In this document: positions 8,246-16,946 of the stretch, piece by piece | How the letters are laid out: every line of letters begins with the position of its first letter | Position numbering within the stretch: the first letter of the stretch is position 1 | DNA from: Halodurantibacterium daqingensis | GTDB taxonomy: Bacteria; Pseudomonadota; Alphaproteobacteria; Rhodobacterales; Rhodobacteraceae | Direction: 5' to 3' | DNA length: 64,000 nucleotides | Assembly: GCF_042666235.1 (NCBI RefSeq) | Contig: NZ_JBHTFQ010000010.1 | Coordinates: forward strand, 45,746 to 109,745 | Notes under the pieces: generated by a model | What the model was told of the DNA's origin: nothing | Databases searched by the model: none | What the model saw: the letters and a program-made list of their open reading frames with translations, nothing else | Program-made: the position numbers and the translations under genes

Positions 8246-9843
8246 CCCCTGTGCTTGAGGTGCGCGATCTGACGATCCGGTTTCGTCAGGACGGCCAGGT
8301 GACCGAGGCCGCGCGGAACCTGTCCTTCACCGTCGCCAAGGGGGAAACCGTCGCGCTGGTGGGTGAAAGCGGCTCGGGCAAGTCGATTACGGCGCTTTCG
8401 ACGGTATCGCTTCTGCCCGATGCGGCCGAGGTCAGCGGTTCGGTCACCTATCTGGGACAGGAGATGATCGGCGCCTCCGAGGAAAAGCTGCGCCAGGTTC
8501 GCGGCAATGACATCAGCTTCATCTTTCAGGAGCCGATGACGAGCCTCAACCCGCTGCACACGATCGAACGTCAGATGCGCGAAAGCCTTTCGCTGCATCA
8601 GGGTCTGAATGGTTCGGCCGCACGGGCGCGCACGATCGAACTGCTGGAACAGGTGGGTATCCGCGACGCCGAAAGCCGACTGGATGCCTATCCGCACCAG
8701 CTTTCGGGTGGGCAGCGGCAGCGTGTGATGATCGCCATGGCACTTGCCAACGGGCCCGAGCTTCTGGTGGCGGACGAGCCGACGACCGCGCTTGACGTGA
8801 CCATCCAGGCGCAGATCCTTGAACTTCTCGCCGATCTCAAGCGCAGCGTGGGGATGAGCATGCTGTTCATTACCCATGACCTGGGCATCGTGCGCCGGAT
8901 TGCCGACAGGGTCTGCGTGATGAAGGCGGGCGAGATCGTGGAACAGGGCACGGTTGCCCAGATCTTCGGGGCGCCCGCGCATCCCTATACGCAGAAGCTT
9001 CTGGCGGCCGAGCCGCGCGGGCGGCCCGATCCGGTGCCCGCCGAGGCACCCGAAATTCTCCGCACCGAGCGGCTGCGGGTCTGGTTTCCGATCACGCGTG
9101 GCTTCCTTCGCCGAACCGTGGGTCATGTGAAGGCGGTGAACGCGGCCTCGATCAGCGTCCGCGCCGGGGAAACGTTGGGCGTGGTGGGCGAAAGCGGTTC
9201 GGGCAAGACGACGCTCGGGCTTGCGATTCTGCGGTTGATCCGGTCGGAGGGGCCGGTTCTGGTGCTGGGACGGGATGTGCAGGGATGGCAGTCGCGCCAG
9301 TTGCGGCACCTGCGCAAGGACATGCAGATTGTCTTTCAGGATCCGTTCGGGAGCTTGTCGCCGCGCATGACGGTGCAGGAAATCATCGCCGAGGGCCTTG
9401 CGGTTCACGGTGTGCCCCGCGGGCAGACGGCCCGGCAGATGGTTGCCGAGATCATGGAAGAGGTCGGATTGGATCCGGGCATGATGTCGCGCTATCCCCA
9501 TGAATTCTCGGGCGGGCAGCGGCAGCGGATCGCGATCGCGCGGGCCATGATCCTGCGCCCGAAGCTTGTCATTCTGGACGAGCCGACCTCGGCGCTGGAC
9601 ATGACCGTGCAGGTGCAGATCGTGGAACTGCTGCGCGACCTGCAGCGGCGCCATGGCCTGGGCTATGTGTTCATCAGCCATGACCTGAGGGTGGTGCGCG
9701 CGCTTGCCCACAAGGTGATCGTCATGCGCGCCGGCGACGTGGTCGAGGCGGGCGAGGGCGACCAGATCTTTGATGCCCCACAGACAGAATACACCCGTGC
9801 GCTGATGGCGGCGGCGTTCGAGTTGAAGGCGCTCGACGTGTGA
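8242..9843 (+). CDS. yejF: ABC transporter ATP-binding protein with two nucleotide-binding domains, YejF type
   Basis: A 533-aa duplicated ATPase that drives peptide import by YejABE. The first domain has Walker A GESGSGKS (residues 41-48), signature LSGGQRQRV and Walker B LLVADEPT. The second has GESGSGKT, signature FSGGQRQRIAIARA and LVILDEPTSALD. Each domain is followed by the oligopeptide C-terminal segment (APAHPYTQKLL and APQTEYTRALM). It overlaps yejE by 4 bp (ATGA) and the glycosyltransferase by 4 bp (GTGA). Confidence 0.96.
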   Translation: MTPVLEVRDLTIRFRQDGQVTEAARNLSFTVAKGETVALVGESGSGKSITALSTVSLLPDAAEVSGSVTYLGQEMIGASEEKLRQVRGNDISFIFQEPMTSLNPLHTIERQMRESLSLHQGLNGSAARARTIELLEQVGIRDAESRLDAYPHQLSGGQRQRVMIAMALANGPELLVADEPTTALDVTIQAQILELLADLKRSVGMSMLFITHDLGIVRRIADRVCVMKAGEIVEQGTVAQIFGAPAHPYTQKLLAAEPRGRPDPVPAEAPEILRTERLRVWFPITRGFLRRTVGHVKAVNAASISVRAGETLGVVGESGSGKTTLGLAILRLIRSEGPVLVLGRDVQGWQSRQLRHLRKDMQIVFQDPFGSLSPRMTVQEIIAEGLAVHGVPRGQTARQMVAEIMEEVGLDPGMMSRYPHEFSGGQRQRIAIARAMILRPKLVILDEPTSALDMTVQVQIVELLRDLQRRHGLGYVFISHDLRVVRALAHKVIVMRAGDVVEAGEGDQIFDAPQTEYTRALMAAAFELKALDV

Positions 9844-11066
9844 GGATCCTGCTGGTCCACCAGAATTTTCCGGGCCAGTTTCTGCATCTTGCGCCCGCGC
9901 TGCGCGACCGTGGCCATGAGGTTCTGGCGCTGACCGCATTTGGCAACAAGCGTCCCTCACCGGTTCCCGTGAATTTCTATCGCTTCGATCCGCCGCCGCT
10001 TGACCCGGGGGCCTGCCGGCTTGGCCGCAGCTATACCGAAATGACGGACAGGGCGACAGCGGTCGCCCGCGCGGCGCTCGTGCTGCGGGATCGTCACGGG
10101 TACGAGCCTGACGTGATCTTCGGTCATTGCGGCTGGGGCGAGACGCTGTTCCTGCGCGAGGTCTGGCCTCGGGCGCGGCTGCTGGTCTATGCGGAATTCT
10201 ACCACGGCACGGAAGGGCGCGACACGTTCTTCGACCCCGAGTTCAGCCCGCGCAGCTTTGCCGGGGCGCTGGGCGTTGTCGCGCGCACGGCGGCATACGC
10301 CCAGGCACTGGCCCAGGCGGATGCAGCCCTTTCGCCGACACATTGGCAGGCCAGCACCTTTCCCGAAAGCTTCCGGCCCAAGATCAGCGTGATCCACGAC
10401 GGTGTGGATACTGTCGCGCTGCGCCCGGATCCCGCAGCCAGGTACCGGCTGCCCGATCTTGGCGCGCAGCTTCACGCCGGGCAGGAAATCCTGACCTATG
10501 TTGCGCGCAACCTTGAACCCTATCGCGGCTTTCCCCAGTTCATGCGCGCGCTGCCGGCCGTGCTACAGGCCCGCCCCGACGCGCAGGTGTTGATCGTCGG
10601 CGGCAATGACACAAGCTATGGCAGGCCGCCAGAAGCCGGCGGCAGCTGGAAGGACGTGATGCTGCACGAAGTCGGCGGAAAGCTTGATCTGCACCGCGTG
10701 CATTTTCTGGGGCGCGTCCCCTACCAGGCATATGTGCGCATCCTGCAGATTTCGCGCGTGCACTGCTACCTGACGGTTCCGTTCGTGCTGTCCTGGTCGC
10801 TGATCGAGGCGATGAGCATGGGCGCGATGATCGTCGCCTCGGACACGGCCCCGGTGCGCGAAGTGATCCATGACGGCAAGACCGGGCGGCTGGTCGATTT
10901 CTTTGACACCGGCGGCCTCTCGGCGGCCCTGATCCGGGAACTGTCGGATCCGGGGGGGCAGGAACCGCTGCGGGCCGCAGCGCGCGATCTTGCGGTGCGC
11001 GACTATGACTTTCGCAGCGCCTGTCTGCCCCGGCTGATCGACTTTGTCGAAATCGCCGGCCGCTGA
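9840..11066 (+). CDS. Glycosyltransferase family 4 protein
   Basis: A 408-aa GT-B fold glycosyltransferase. The N-terminal domain begins MRILLVHQNFPGQFLHLAPAL, typical of GT4 enzymes annotated in polysaccharide clusters. The C-terminal donor-binding domain contains SLIEAMSMGAMIVASDTAPVREVI, the GT4 nucleotide-sugar segment with its E-x7-E-type acidic motif. The acceptor and sugar cannot be read. The GTG start at 9840 overlaps the yejF stop, so expression is coupled to the peptide importer, an odd functional pairing. No polysaccharide polymerase or flippase is nearby. The stop lies 3 bp from the stop of convergent hemN. Confidence 0.9.
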   Translation: MRILLVHQNFPGQFLHLAPALRDRGHEVLALTAFGNKRPSPVPVNFYRFDPPPLDPGACRLGRSYTEMTDRATAVARAALVLRDRHGYEPDVIFGHCGWGETLFLREVWPRARLLVYAEFYHGTEGRDTFFDPEFSPRSFAGALGVVARTAAYAQALAQADAALSPTHWQASTFPESFRPKISVIHDGVDTVALRPDPAARYRLPDLGAQLHAGQEILTYVARNLEPYRGFPQFMRALPAVLQARPDAQVLIVGGNDTSYGRPPEAGGSWKDVMLHEVGGKLDLHRVHFLGRVPYQAYVRILQISRVHCYLTVPFVLSWSLIEAMSMGAMIVASDTAPVREVIHDGKTGRLVDFFDTGGLSAALIRELSDPGGQEPLRAAARDLAVRDYDFRSACLPRLIDFVEIAGR

Positions 11067-11069
11067 GGC

Positions 11070-12425
11070 TCAGATCGCCGAGGAATGCTGCGCCTTGGTC
11101 TGGTCATAGGCGTCAAAGCAGCGGGCGATCATCCGCGTCAGGGGCTGCCCCTCGTGCGGAATGCGCAGGCCGGTGGCGTCAAGCACCGCCATCCCCGGGA
11201 ACTGCGCGGCAGCTTCGGCCAGCATGGCGTCCAGCTTGTCCGGCGCGACGCCGTAGCTTTCGATCATTTCCTGGCGCGAGATCGCGAAATCGCACATCAG
11301 CGCCTCGATCATCCGCGCGCGCAGCAGGTCCTCGCCGGCGAAGGCATGGCCGCGCCCGGTGGCGAAGGATCCTGCCCGGATCTGGCGCAGATATTCGGAT
11401 GTCGCGGCCTTGTTCTGTGCGTAACCCTGCGGGAACCGTGAAATGCTCGAGGCGCCAAGGCCGATCAGCACCGGGGCGGTGTCATCAGTATAGCCCTGGA
11501 AATTGCGCCGCAGGCGGCCGGTGCGCGCGGCGATTGCCAGGCCGTCATCCGGCCGCGCGAAGTGGTCGATCCCGATTTCGGCATAACCGTCCCATGCAAA
11601 CAGCCTGCGCGCGGTTTCGAAAAGGTGGAGCCGCTCTTCAGGGGTCGGCATGGCATCTGACGGGATCATCGTCTGGCGCCGTGCCATCCAGGGGACATGG
11701 GCATACCCGTAAAGGGCTACCCGATCGGGGGACAGTGCCAGCAGTTTCTGCACCGAATCAGTGATGCGGCGCTGGGTCTGATGCGGAAGGCCATACAGAA
11801 TGTCGGCATTCAGACTGGTGATGCCACGGGCGCGGATCGCCTCGACCGCAGCGGCGGTGACGTCGAAGCTCTGCTCTCGGCCGATCGTTTTCTGGATCAG
11901 CGGGTCGAAATCCTGCACCCCGATCGAGGCGCGGGTCATGCCCGCCTCGGCAAGGGCATCGAGCCGTGCGGCATCGATCTCGTTCGGGTCGATCTCGACC
12001 GAGAACTCGGCGTTCTCGGCAAGTGGCGCCGTGTTGCGAATCGCCTGCGCCAGATCGCGCATCAGATCGGGTGTCATGAGCGTCGGCGTGCCGCCGCCCC
12101 AGTGCAGCCGGGCCAGCCTGACGCCTTCGGGAAGATGCTCGCGCAGGAGTGACAGCTCCGCCTTCAGCGTCTCCACATAGCTGATGACGGGATCAAGGGT
12201 GCTTGTCCCCTGCGTCCGGCAGGCGCAGAACCAGCACAGTCTGCGGCAGAAAGGCACATGCAGATAAAGGGAAATCCCCGTGCCCTCCGGAATGGCGCGC
12301 ACCCAGCGCGTGAAGTCCTGCGGGCCGACGGCATTGCCGAAATGCGGAGCGGTCGGATAGCTCGTGTACCGCGGTACGCGCGCGTCAAATAACCCCAGGC
12401 GTGAAAGTTGCGATTCCGTGTTCAT
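11070..12425 (-). CDS. hemN: Oxygen-independent coproporphyrinogen III oxidase (radical SAM)
   Basis: Converts coproporphyrinogen III to protoporphyrinogen IX without oxygen, complementing the oxygen-dependent HemF at 37-38 kb. The 451-aa protein has the radical-SAM cluster motif HVPFCRRLCWFCACR (C60, C64, C67), the WGGGTPT glycine-rich motif and SVEIDPNE. The CxxxCxxCxC form with full length and the N-terminal YTSYPTAPHF segment indicate true HemN rather than HemW. Rhodobacter literature names a homologue next to fnrL hemZ. The ATG at 12425 has AAGG upstream. The upstream 49 bp, shared with fnrL, hold an FNR box. Confidence 0.96.
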   Translation of the reverse strand: MNTESQLSRLGLFDARVPRYTSYPTAPHFGNAVGPQDFTRWVRAIPEGTGISLYLHVPFCRRLCWFCACRTQGTSTLDPVISYVETLKAELSLLREHLPEGVRLARLHWGGGTPTLMTPDLMRDLAQAIRNTAPLAENAEFSVEIDPNEIDAARLDALAEAGMTRASIGVQDFDPLIQKTIGREQSFDVTAAAVEAIRARGITSLNADILYGLPHQTQRRITDSVQKLLALSPDRVALYGYAHVPWMARRQTMIPSDAMPTPEERLHLFETARRLFAWDGYAEIGIDHFARPDDGLAIAARTGRLRRNFQGYTDDTAPVLIGLGASSISRFPQGYAQNKAATSEYLRQIRAGSFATGRGHAFAGEDLLRARMIEALMCDFAISRQEMIESYGVAPDKLDAMLAEAAAQFPGMAVLDATGLRIPHEGQPLTRMIARCFDAYDQTKAQHSSAI

Positions 12426-12458
12426 TCGTCTACCTTGCCCATTAACCGCATCGCAGCA

Positions 12459-12472
12459 TTGACGCAGATCAA
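12459..12472. promoter_or_regulatory. FNR-type binding site between hemN and fnrL
   Basis: TTGACGCAGATCAA, one mismatch from the FNR consensus TTGAT-N4-ATCAA. It ends 2 bp before the TTG start of fnrL and lies 33 bp upstream of the hemN ATG. FnrL is the expected ligand. The position is unusual for class II activation of a leadered transcript of either gene and would suit autorepression of fnrL. Confidence 0.85.
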
Positions 12473-12474
12473 AA

Positions 12475-13233
12475 TTGTCCAAACTCGCCCTCAAAGATGC
12501 CCTGCCATCCGCTCCGCAGGAATGTGGCGACTGCCCCATACGGCACAAGGCCGTCTGCGCCCGCTGTGATGGCGACGAACTCGCCCTGCTCGAAGAGATC
12601 AAGTATTACCGTAGCTTCGAGGCAGGCCAGACGGTGGTGTGGTCCGGCGACCGGATGGACTTCGTGGCGTCGGTGGTAACGGGCATTGCGACACTTACGC
12701 AGACAATGGAGGACGGACGCCGCCAGATGGTGGGGCTCTTGCTGCCGTCCGATTTCGTTGGACGGCCGGGGCGGGAGTTCGCAGCCTACGACGTGACGGC
12801 GACGACCGATCTGGTCATGTGCTGCTTCCGGAAAAAACCGTTTGAAGAGATGATGGGCCGCACGCCCCATATCGGTCAGCGGCTGCTCGAGATGACGCTC
12901 GACGAACTTGATGCCGCACGGGAATGGATGCTTCTGCTCGGCCGCAAGACGGCGCGCGAGAAGATCGCAAGCCTCATCGCGATCATTGCCCGCCGAGACG
13001 TGTCGCTTGGCCTGCGCAGCAAGAGCCAGCGCCTGAGCCTGGACATTCCCCTCACCCGCGAGGCAATGGCCGATTACCTCGGCCTGACCCTCGAAACCGT
13101 GAGCCGGCAGATGTCGGCGCTCAGGAAGGACGGGGTGATCGTGCTGGAGGGCAAACGCCATGTTGTCATCCCCGACTTCGACCGTCTGATCGAAGAAGCC
13201 GGCGACGACAGTGATGGCGGCTTCCTCGTCTGA
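12475..13233 (+). CDS. fnrL: Oxygen-sensing CRP/FNR-family transcriptional regulator FnrL
   Basis: A 252-aa FNR homologue that binds a [4Fe-4S] cluster and, when anoxic, regulates respiration and heme genes. N-terminal cysteines C17, C20, C28, C31 and the central VMCC pair (C116, C117) supply cluster ligands. The cyclic-nucleotide-binding-like beta roll covers about residues 40-135, the dimer helix 135-165, and the helix-turn-helix contains LTLETVSRQMSALRKDG with the FNR-type E-x2-SR contacts. The start is forced. A stop (TGA at 12460) lies just upstream and the only usable start before the first cluster Cys is TTG at 12475, with no visible Shine-Dalgarno because the FNR box occupies that stretch. 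Targets likely include hemN, ccoN, uspA and ccoG. Confidence 0.95.
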   Translation: MSKLALKDALPSAPQECGDCPIRHKAVCARCDGDELALLEEIKYYRSFEAGQTVVWSGDRMDFVASVVTGIATLTQTMEDGRRQMVGLLLPSDFVGRPGREFAAYDVTATTDLVMCCFRKKPFEEMMGRTPHIGQRLLEMTLDELDAAREWMLLLGRKTAREKIASLIAIIARRDVSLGLRSKSQRLSLDIPLTREAMADYLGLTLETVSRQMSALRKDGVIVLEGKRHVVIPDFDRLIEEAGDDSDGGFLV

Positions 13234-13335
13234 GCCGCAGGTCCAGCGTCTAATCTGGCGAGCGGTCCCCGCAACGGGCGGCAGCGCCGCACGGGCGGGC
13301 TCAATGCCCGGCCGCGCGGCTCCTCTCCCCCTCTG

Positions 13336-14175
13336 TCAATGCGCCATGAAGACGGGCACGTCTGCCAGTTCAAGCATGTGGCGTGTCGTTCCGCCAAGGA
13401 TCGCCTCGCGGAACCGCGAGTGGCCGTAAGCGCCCATCACCGCCATATCGGCATTCTGGTCGCGGATGTGGCGGCAGATGACATCGGAAATCCGCGGCAT
13501 CGTGCGCGCCAGCACCGAAACCTCGGTGCGCACCCCGTGGCGGGCCAGCATCTGGCACAGCGCGCCGCCAGGATCCGAGCGTTCGGGCCCGTGCTGCGGC
13601 GGATCGATGATGGCGATATTCACCAGATCGGCCGCTTTCAGCAGCGGGAGCGCCCGCCGGATGGCGACAAGCGACTCGTTGCTCTGGTTCCAAGCGGCCA
13701 CGATCCTGCGTCCGAAGTTCGGGTCGATTCCCTTTTCCGGAACCACAAGCACCGGCGCCTGTCCCGCAAAGAGTGCCGCTTCGATCGCGGCTTCGGCATC
13801 AAGTCCCTTGTCCTTGCCATAGGGCTTCGGCAGCACCACCAGGTCGGCGAATCGTGCCCGCAGGCCCACCAGCGGGGTCAGGCTGCCGATCTGCGCGACG
13901 GCTGGCTCGACGCTCCAGCGCAGGTTCTGCTTGTTCAGCCAGCTTCGTGCTGCCGTCTGCAGTGCCTCTGCATCCTCTTGCGCCTGCGCCAGCGTTTCCT
14001 GATAGATCATGGCCGAGGCGCCGGCATAGTAGTATCCGATCTGGGTCCGATCGAGCCCGAGGCAGAACACGTCAAGATGGGCGTCCATCTTCTGCGCGAC
14101 AGTCGCCGCCGCGGCGAGCGTGGTTTCCACCTCGCGCGGCTGGGTCAGCACGCTCAGCAGGGTCTTGTAGGCCAT
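13336..14175 (-). CDS. uspA: Tandem-domain universal stress protein
   Basis: A 279-aa protein with two UspA-like halves. The second half keeps the ATP-binding signature G-x2-G-x9-G(S/T) in GAYGHSRFREAILGGTTRHM. Universal stress proteins act in energy stress and persistence. The biochemical role is not known for this one. The ATG at 14175 follows AGGAGTTGACC. A TTG two codons upstream is less likely. It is divergent from ccoN across about 200 bp with two FNR boxes, an arrangement conserved between fnrL and ccoN in Rhodobacter relatives, implying low-oxygen induction. Confidence 0.92.
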   Translation of the reverse strand: MAYKTLLSVLTQPREVETTLAAAATVAQKMDAHLDVFCLGLDRTQIGYYYAGASAMIYQETLAQAQEDAEALQTAARSWLNKQNLRWSVEPAVAQIGSLTPLVGLRARFADLVVLPKPYGKDKGLDAEAAIEAALFAGQAPVLVVPEKGIDPNFGRRIVAAWNQSNESLVAIRRALPLLKAADLVNIAIIDPPQHGPERSDPGGALCQMLARHGVRTEVSVLARTMPRISDVICRHIRDQNADMAVMGAYGHSRFREAILGGTTRHMLELADVPVFMAH

Positions 14176-14231
14176 GGTCAACTCCTGTCCGGTTACTCTT
14201 ACATCCTAAGTCAAGTCGATCCGGTGCCGCT

Positions 14232-14245
14232 TTGACAAGGATCAA
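14232..14245. promoter_or_regulatory. FNR-type binding site, uspA-proximal
   Basis: TTGACAAGGATCAA, one mismatch from the FNR consensus. Its centre is 63 bp upstream of the uspA ATG, a spacing that suits class II (-41.5) activation of uspA, and 32 bp from the second box. Confidence 0.85.
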
Positions 14246-14263
14246 TCTTCCGGTGCCCGAGGT

Positions 14264-14277
14264 TTGATGCAGATCAA
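14264..14277. promoter_or_regulatory. FNR-type binding site, ccoN-proximal
   Basis: TTGATGCAGATCAA, a perfect match to TTGAT-N4-ATCAA. Its centre is 105 bp upstream of the ccoN ATG. Activation at -41.5 would place the transcript start near 14312, leaving a leader of about 64 nt. Confidence 0.92.
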
Positions 14278-14375
14278 GGTTTTCTTAGGGCCCGCCGTGC
14301 GAAAGCGTCTCTGACAGAAAGTCCCTGGAAGCCCGAGTCGTGCGGTTTCCGGGGCAGGGGACGAGGAAACGCCAA

Positions 14376-15977
14376 ATGTGGGATTACCTGAAACTGATCG
14401 CGCTGGGGGTGATTGCGGTGCTTGCCGCCATCGCCGCCAATCACGCGCGCGATCTAGCCTATCTGGTTCACGCTATTCTGATCATGCTCGTTGCCGGAGG
14501 CTTGTTTCTCTGGCAGGTCCGCCAGGTGGACGAGCCGAAGCCAGTGCCAACCAACGAGTACATGGACGGCGTGGTGCGCGCCGGGGTCATCGCCACGGCC
14601 TTCTGGGGCGTTGTGGGCTTTCTGGGCGGGACGTTCATCGCCTGGCAGCTTGCCTTCCCCGAGCTGAACTTCGCCTGGGCCGAAGGCTATGCGAACTTCG
14701 GGCGGTTGCGGCCGCTGCACACCTCGGCCGTGATCTTTGCCTTCGGGGGCAACGCGCTGATCGCAACCTCGTTCTATGTGGTGCAGCGGACCAGCGCGGC
14801 CCGGCTTTGGGGCGGGAATGCCGGCTGGTTCGTGTTCTGGGGCTACAACCTGTTCATCGTGCTTGCGGCCACCGGATACCTGCTGGGGGCAACCCAGTCC
14901 AAGGAGTATGCCGAGCCCGAGTGGTATGTGGACTGGTGGCTGACGATCGTCTGGCTGGTCTATCTGGCGGTGTTCCTGGGCACGATCATCAAGCGCCGTG
15001 AAAAGCATATCTACGTCGCGAACTGGTTCTACCTCTCGTTCATCGTGACCGTGGCGATGCTGCATGTCTTCAACAACCTCAGCCTCCCCGTCTCGATCTT
15101 CGGTTCCAAGTCGGTCCAGGTCTTTTCGGGCGTGCAGGATGCGATGGTGCAGTGGTGGTATGGCCATAACGCCGTGGGCTTCTTCCTGACCGCAGGCTTT
15201 CTGGGGATGATGTATTACTTCATTCCGAAGCAGGCTGAACGCCCGGTCTACAGCTACAAGTTGTCGATCATCCATTTCTGGGCGTTGATCTTCCTCTACA
15301 TCTGGGCTGGTCCGCACCATCTGCACTACACGGCGCTGCCCGACTGGGCGCAGACACTGGGCATGACCTTCTCGATCATGCTGTGGATGCCGTCCTGGGG
15401 CGGGATGATCAACGGCCTGATGACGCTGTCGGGTGCCTGGGACAAGCTGCGCACCGACCCTGTGATCCGGATGATGGTGGTGGCCGTGGGTTTCTATGGC
15501 ATGTCGACCTTCGAAGGGCCGATGATGTCGATCAAGACGGTCAACTCGCTGTCGCATTACACCGACTGGACCATCGGCCACGTGCATTCCGGCGCGCTGG
15601 GCTGGAACGGCATGATCACCTTCGGCGCGCTCTACTTCCTGGTGCCGCGGCTTTGGCAGCGCGAACGGCTCTACAGCCTCAGCCTTGTCAGCTGGCACTT
15701 CTGGCTCGCGACCATCGGCATCGTGCTCTACGCCTCGTCGATGTGGGTGACCGGGATCATGGAGGGCCTGATGTGGCGCGAAGTCGATGCGCAGGGCTTC
15801 CTCGTGAACTCGTTCGCTGACACGGTTTCGGCCAAGTTCCCGATGTATGTGGTCCGCTCGCTGGGTGGCGTGCTCTACCTGCTGGGCTCGATCATCATGT
15901 GCTACAACCTCTGGAAAACCGTGACGTCGGTGGGTGCAAGACAGTCCACCACCAACACGGCCGTTCCGGCTGAATAA
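14376..15977 (+). CDS. ccoN: cbb3-type cytochrome c oxidase subunit I
   Basis: The 533-aa catalytic subunit of the high-affinity cbb3 oxidase, holding low-spin heme b and the heme b3-CuB centre in the inner membrane. About twelve helices are visible. Histidine ligands include LRPLHTSAVI, the CuB-type WYGHNAVGFF with the downstream GPHHLHY pair, and the late THE-region equivalent IGHVHSGALGWNG. The ATG at 14376 (MWDYLKLIALGV) has GAGGAAAC upstream. The frame extends 12 codons further upstream without support. It is the first gene of ccoNOQP. Confidence 0.97.
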   Translation: MWDYLKLIALGVIAVLAAIAANHARDLAYLVHAILIMLVAGGLFLWQVRQVDEPKPVPTNEYMDGVVRAGVIATAFWGVVGFLGGTFIAWQLAFPELNFAWAEGYANFGRLRPLHTSAVIFAFGGNALIATSFYVVQRTSAARLWGGNAGWFVFWGYNLFIVLAATGYLLGATQSKEYAEPEWYVDWWLTIVWLVYLAVFLGTIIKRREKHIYVANWFYLSFIVTVAMLHVFNNLSLPVSIFGSKSVQVFSGVQDAMVQWWYGHNAVGFFLTAGFLGMMYYFIPKQAERPVYSYKLSIIHFWALIFLYIWAGPHHLHYTALPDWAQTLGMTFSIMLWMPSWGGMINGLMTLSGAWDKLRTDPVIRMMVVAVGFYGMSTFEGPMMSIKTVNSLSHYTDWTIGHVHSGALGWNGMITFGALYFLVPRLWQRERLYSLSLVSWHFWLATIGIVLYASSMWVTGIMEGLMWREVDAQGFLVNSFADTVSAKFPMYVVRSLGGVLYLLGSIIMCYNLWKTVTSVGARQSTTNTAVPAE

Positions 15978-15988
15978 GGGGGTTTGTC

Positions 15989-16714
15989 ATGGGAATTCTC
16001 GACAAACACAAGAAGATCGAAACGCATGCAACCCTGCTGCTGGTCCTCAGCTTCCTGGTGGTGACCATCGGCGGCATCGTGCAGATCGTGCCACTGTTTT
16101 ACCTTGAGAACACGATCGAGAAGGTGGAGGGGATGCGTCCCTATTCGCCGCTCGAACTGGCCGGGCGGGAAATCTACGTGCGCGAAGGCTGCTATGTGTG
16201 CCACAGCCAGATGATCCGGCCCATGCGGGACGAGGTGGAGCGCTATGGCCACTACAGCCTTGCCGCCGAGTCGATGTATGACCACCCGTTCCAGTGGGGA
16301 TCCAAGCGCACCGGCCCGGATCTGGCGCGGGTCGGCGGCCGCTACTCGGATGACTGGCATGTCCAGCACCTCGTGGATCCGCAATCTGTCGTGCCGGAAT
16401 CGATCATGCCGAAATACGGCTTCCTGCTGAACCGGATGCTGGATGGTCAGTATGTCGATGATCTGATGCGGACGCATCGTCGGGTGGGCGTGCCCTATAC
16501 GGACGAGATGATCGTCAACGCGCGCGCCGATTTCCTTGCCCAGGCCGATGCAGACAGCGATTTCGATGCCCTCGTCGAGCGCTATCCCGGGGCGCAGGTG
16601 CGCAACTTCGATGGCCGCCCGGGTGTGTCCGAAATGGACGCGTTGATTGCCTACATGCAGATGCTGGGCACGCTGGTCGATTTCTCGACCTTCACGCCCG
16701 ATCCCAGCCGGTAG
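15989..16714 (+). CDS. ccoO: cbb3-type cytochrome c oxidase subunit II (monoheme)
   Basis: A 241-aa membrane-anchored monoheme cytochrome c that feeds electrons to CcoN. It has one N-terminal helix (about residues 15-40) and a periplasmic domain with heme site EGCYVCHSQM. The Met in IMPKYGFL and the family signature RTGPDLARVG are present. It starts 11 bp after ccoN. Confidence 0.97.
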   Translation: MGILDKHKKIETHATLLLVLSFLVVTIGGIVQIVPLFYLENTIEKVEGMRPYSPLELAGREIYVREGCYVCHSQMIRPMRDEVERYGHYSLAAESMYDHPFQWGSKRTGPDLARVGGRYSDDWHVQHLVDPQSVVPESIMPKYGFLLNRMLDGQYVDDLMRTHRRVGVPYTDEMIVNARADFLAQADADSDFDALVERYPGAQVRNFDGRPGVSEMDALIAYMQMLGTLVDFSTFTPDPSR

Positions 16715-16721
16715 GCGCGCC

Positions 16722-16946
16722 ATGGAAACTTACACATGGCTGCGCGCCTTTGCCGACAGCTGGATGCTGTTGCTCATGACGCTGTTCTTTGTCGGGGTGG
16801 TCATCTTCGCCTTCCGCCCCGGCAGCCGCAAGGTACACGAAGACACCTCCCGGATGATCTTTCGCAATGATGACAAGCCCGCCCCGGGGGGCGGGGAGTC
16901 CCCGAACCCCGAGGGTGCCGAGCGCCCGAAGAAGGAGACACGCTGA
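16722..16946 (+). CDS. ccoQ: cbb3-type oxidase assembly/stability subunit CcoQ
   Basis: A 74-aa single-helix protein that stabilises the cbb3 complex. One transmembrane segment (about residues 13-32), a FRPGSRK junction, and a polar tail ending in PKKETR. The size and position between ccoO and ccoP match the family. The ATG at 16722 starts METYTWLRAF. An open frame further upstream overlaps ccoO and is not used. Its stop overlaps the ccoP start (TGATG). Confidence 0.92.
   Translation: METYTWLRAFADSWMLLLMTLFFVGVVIFAFRPGSRKVHEDTSRMIFRNDDKPAPGGGESPNPEGAERPKKETR

Noticed and set aside
7783..9960. 725-aa open frame antisense to yejE and yejF
   Set aside because: Shadow of two well-supported ABC genes; the translation is His/Arg-rich with no domain.
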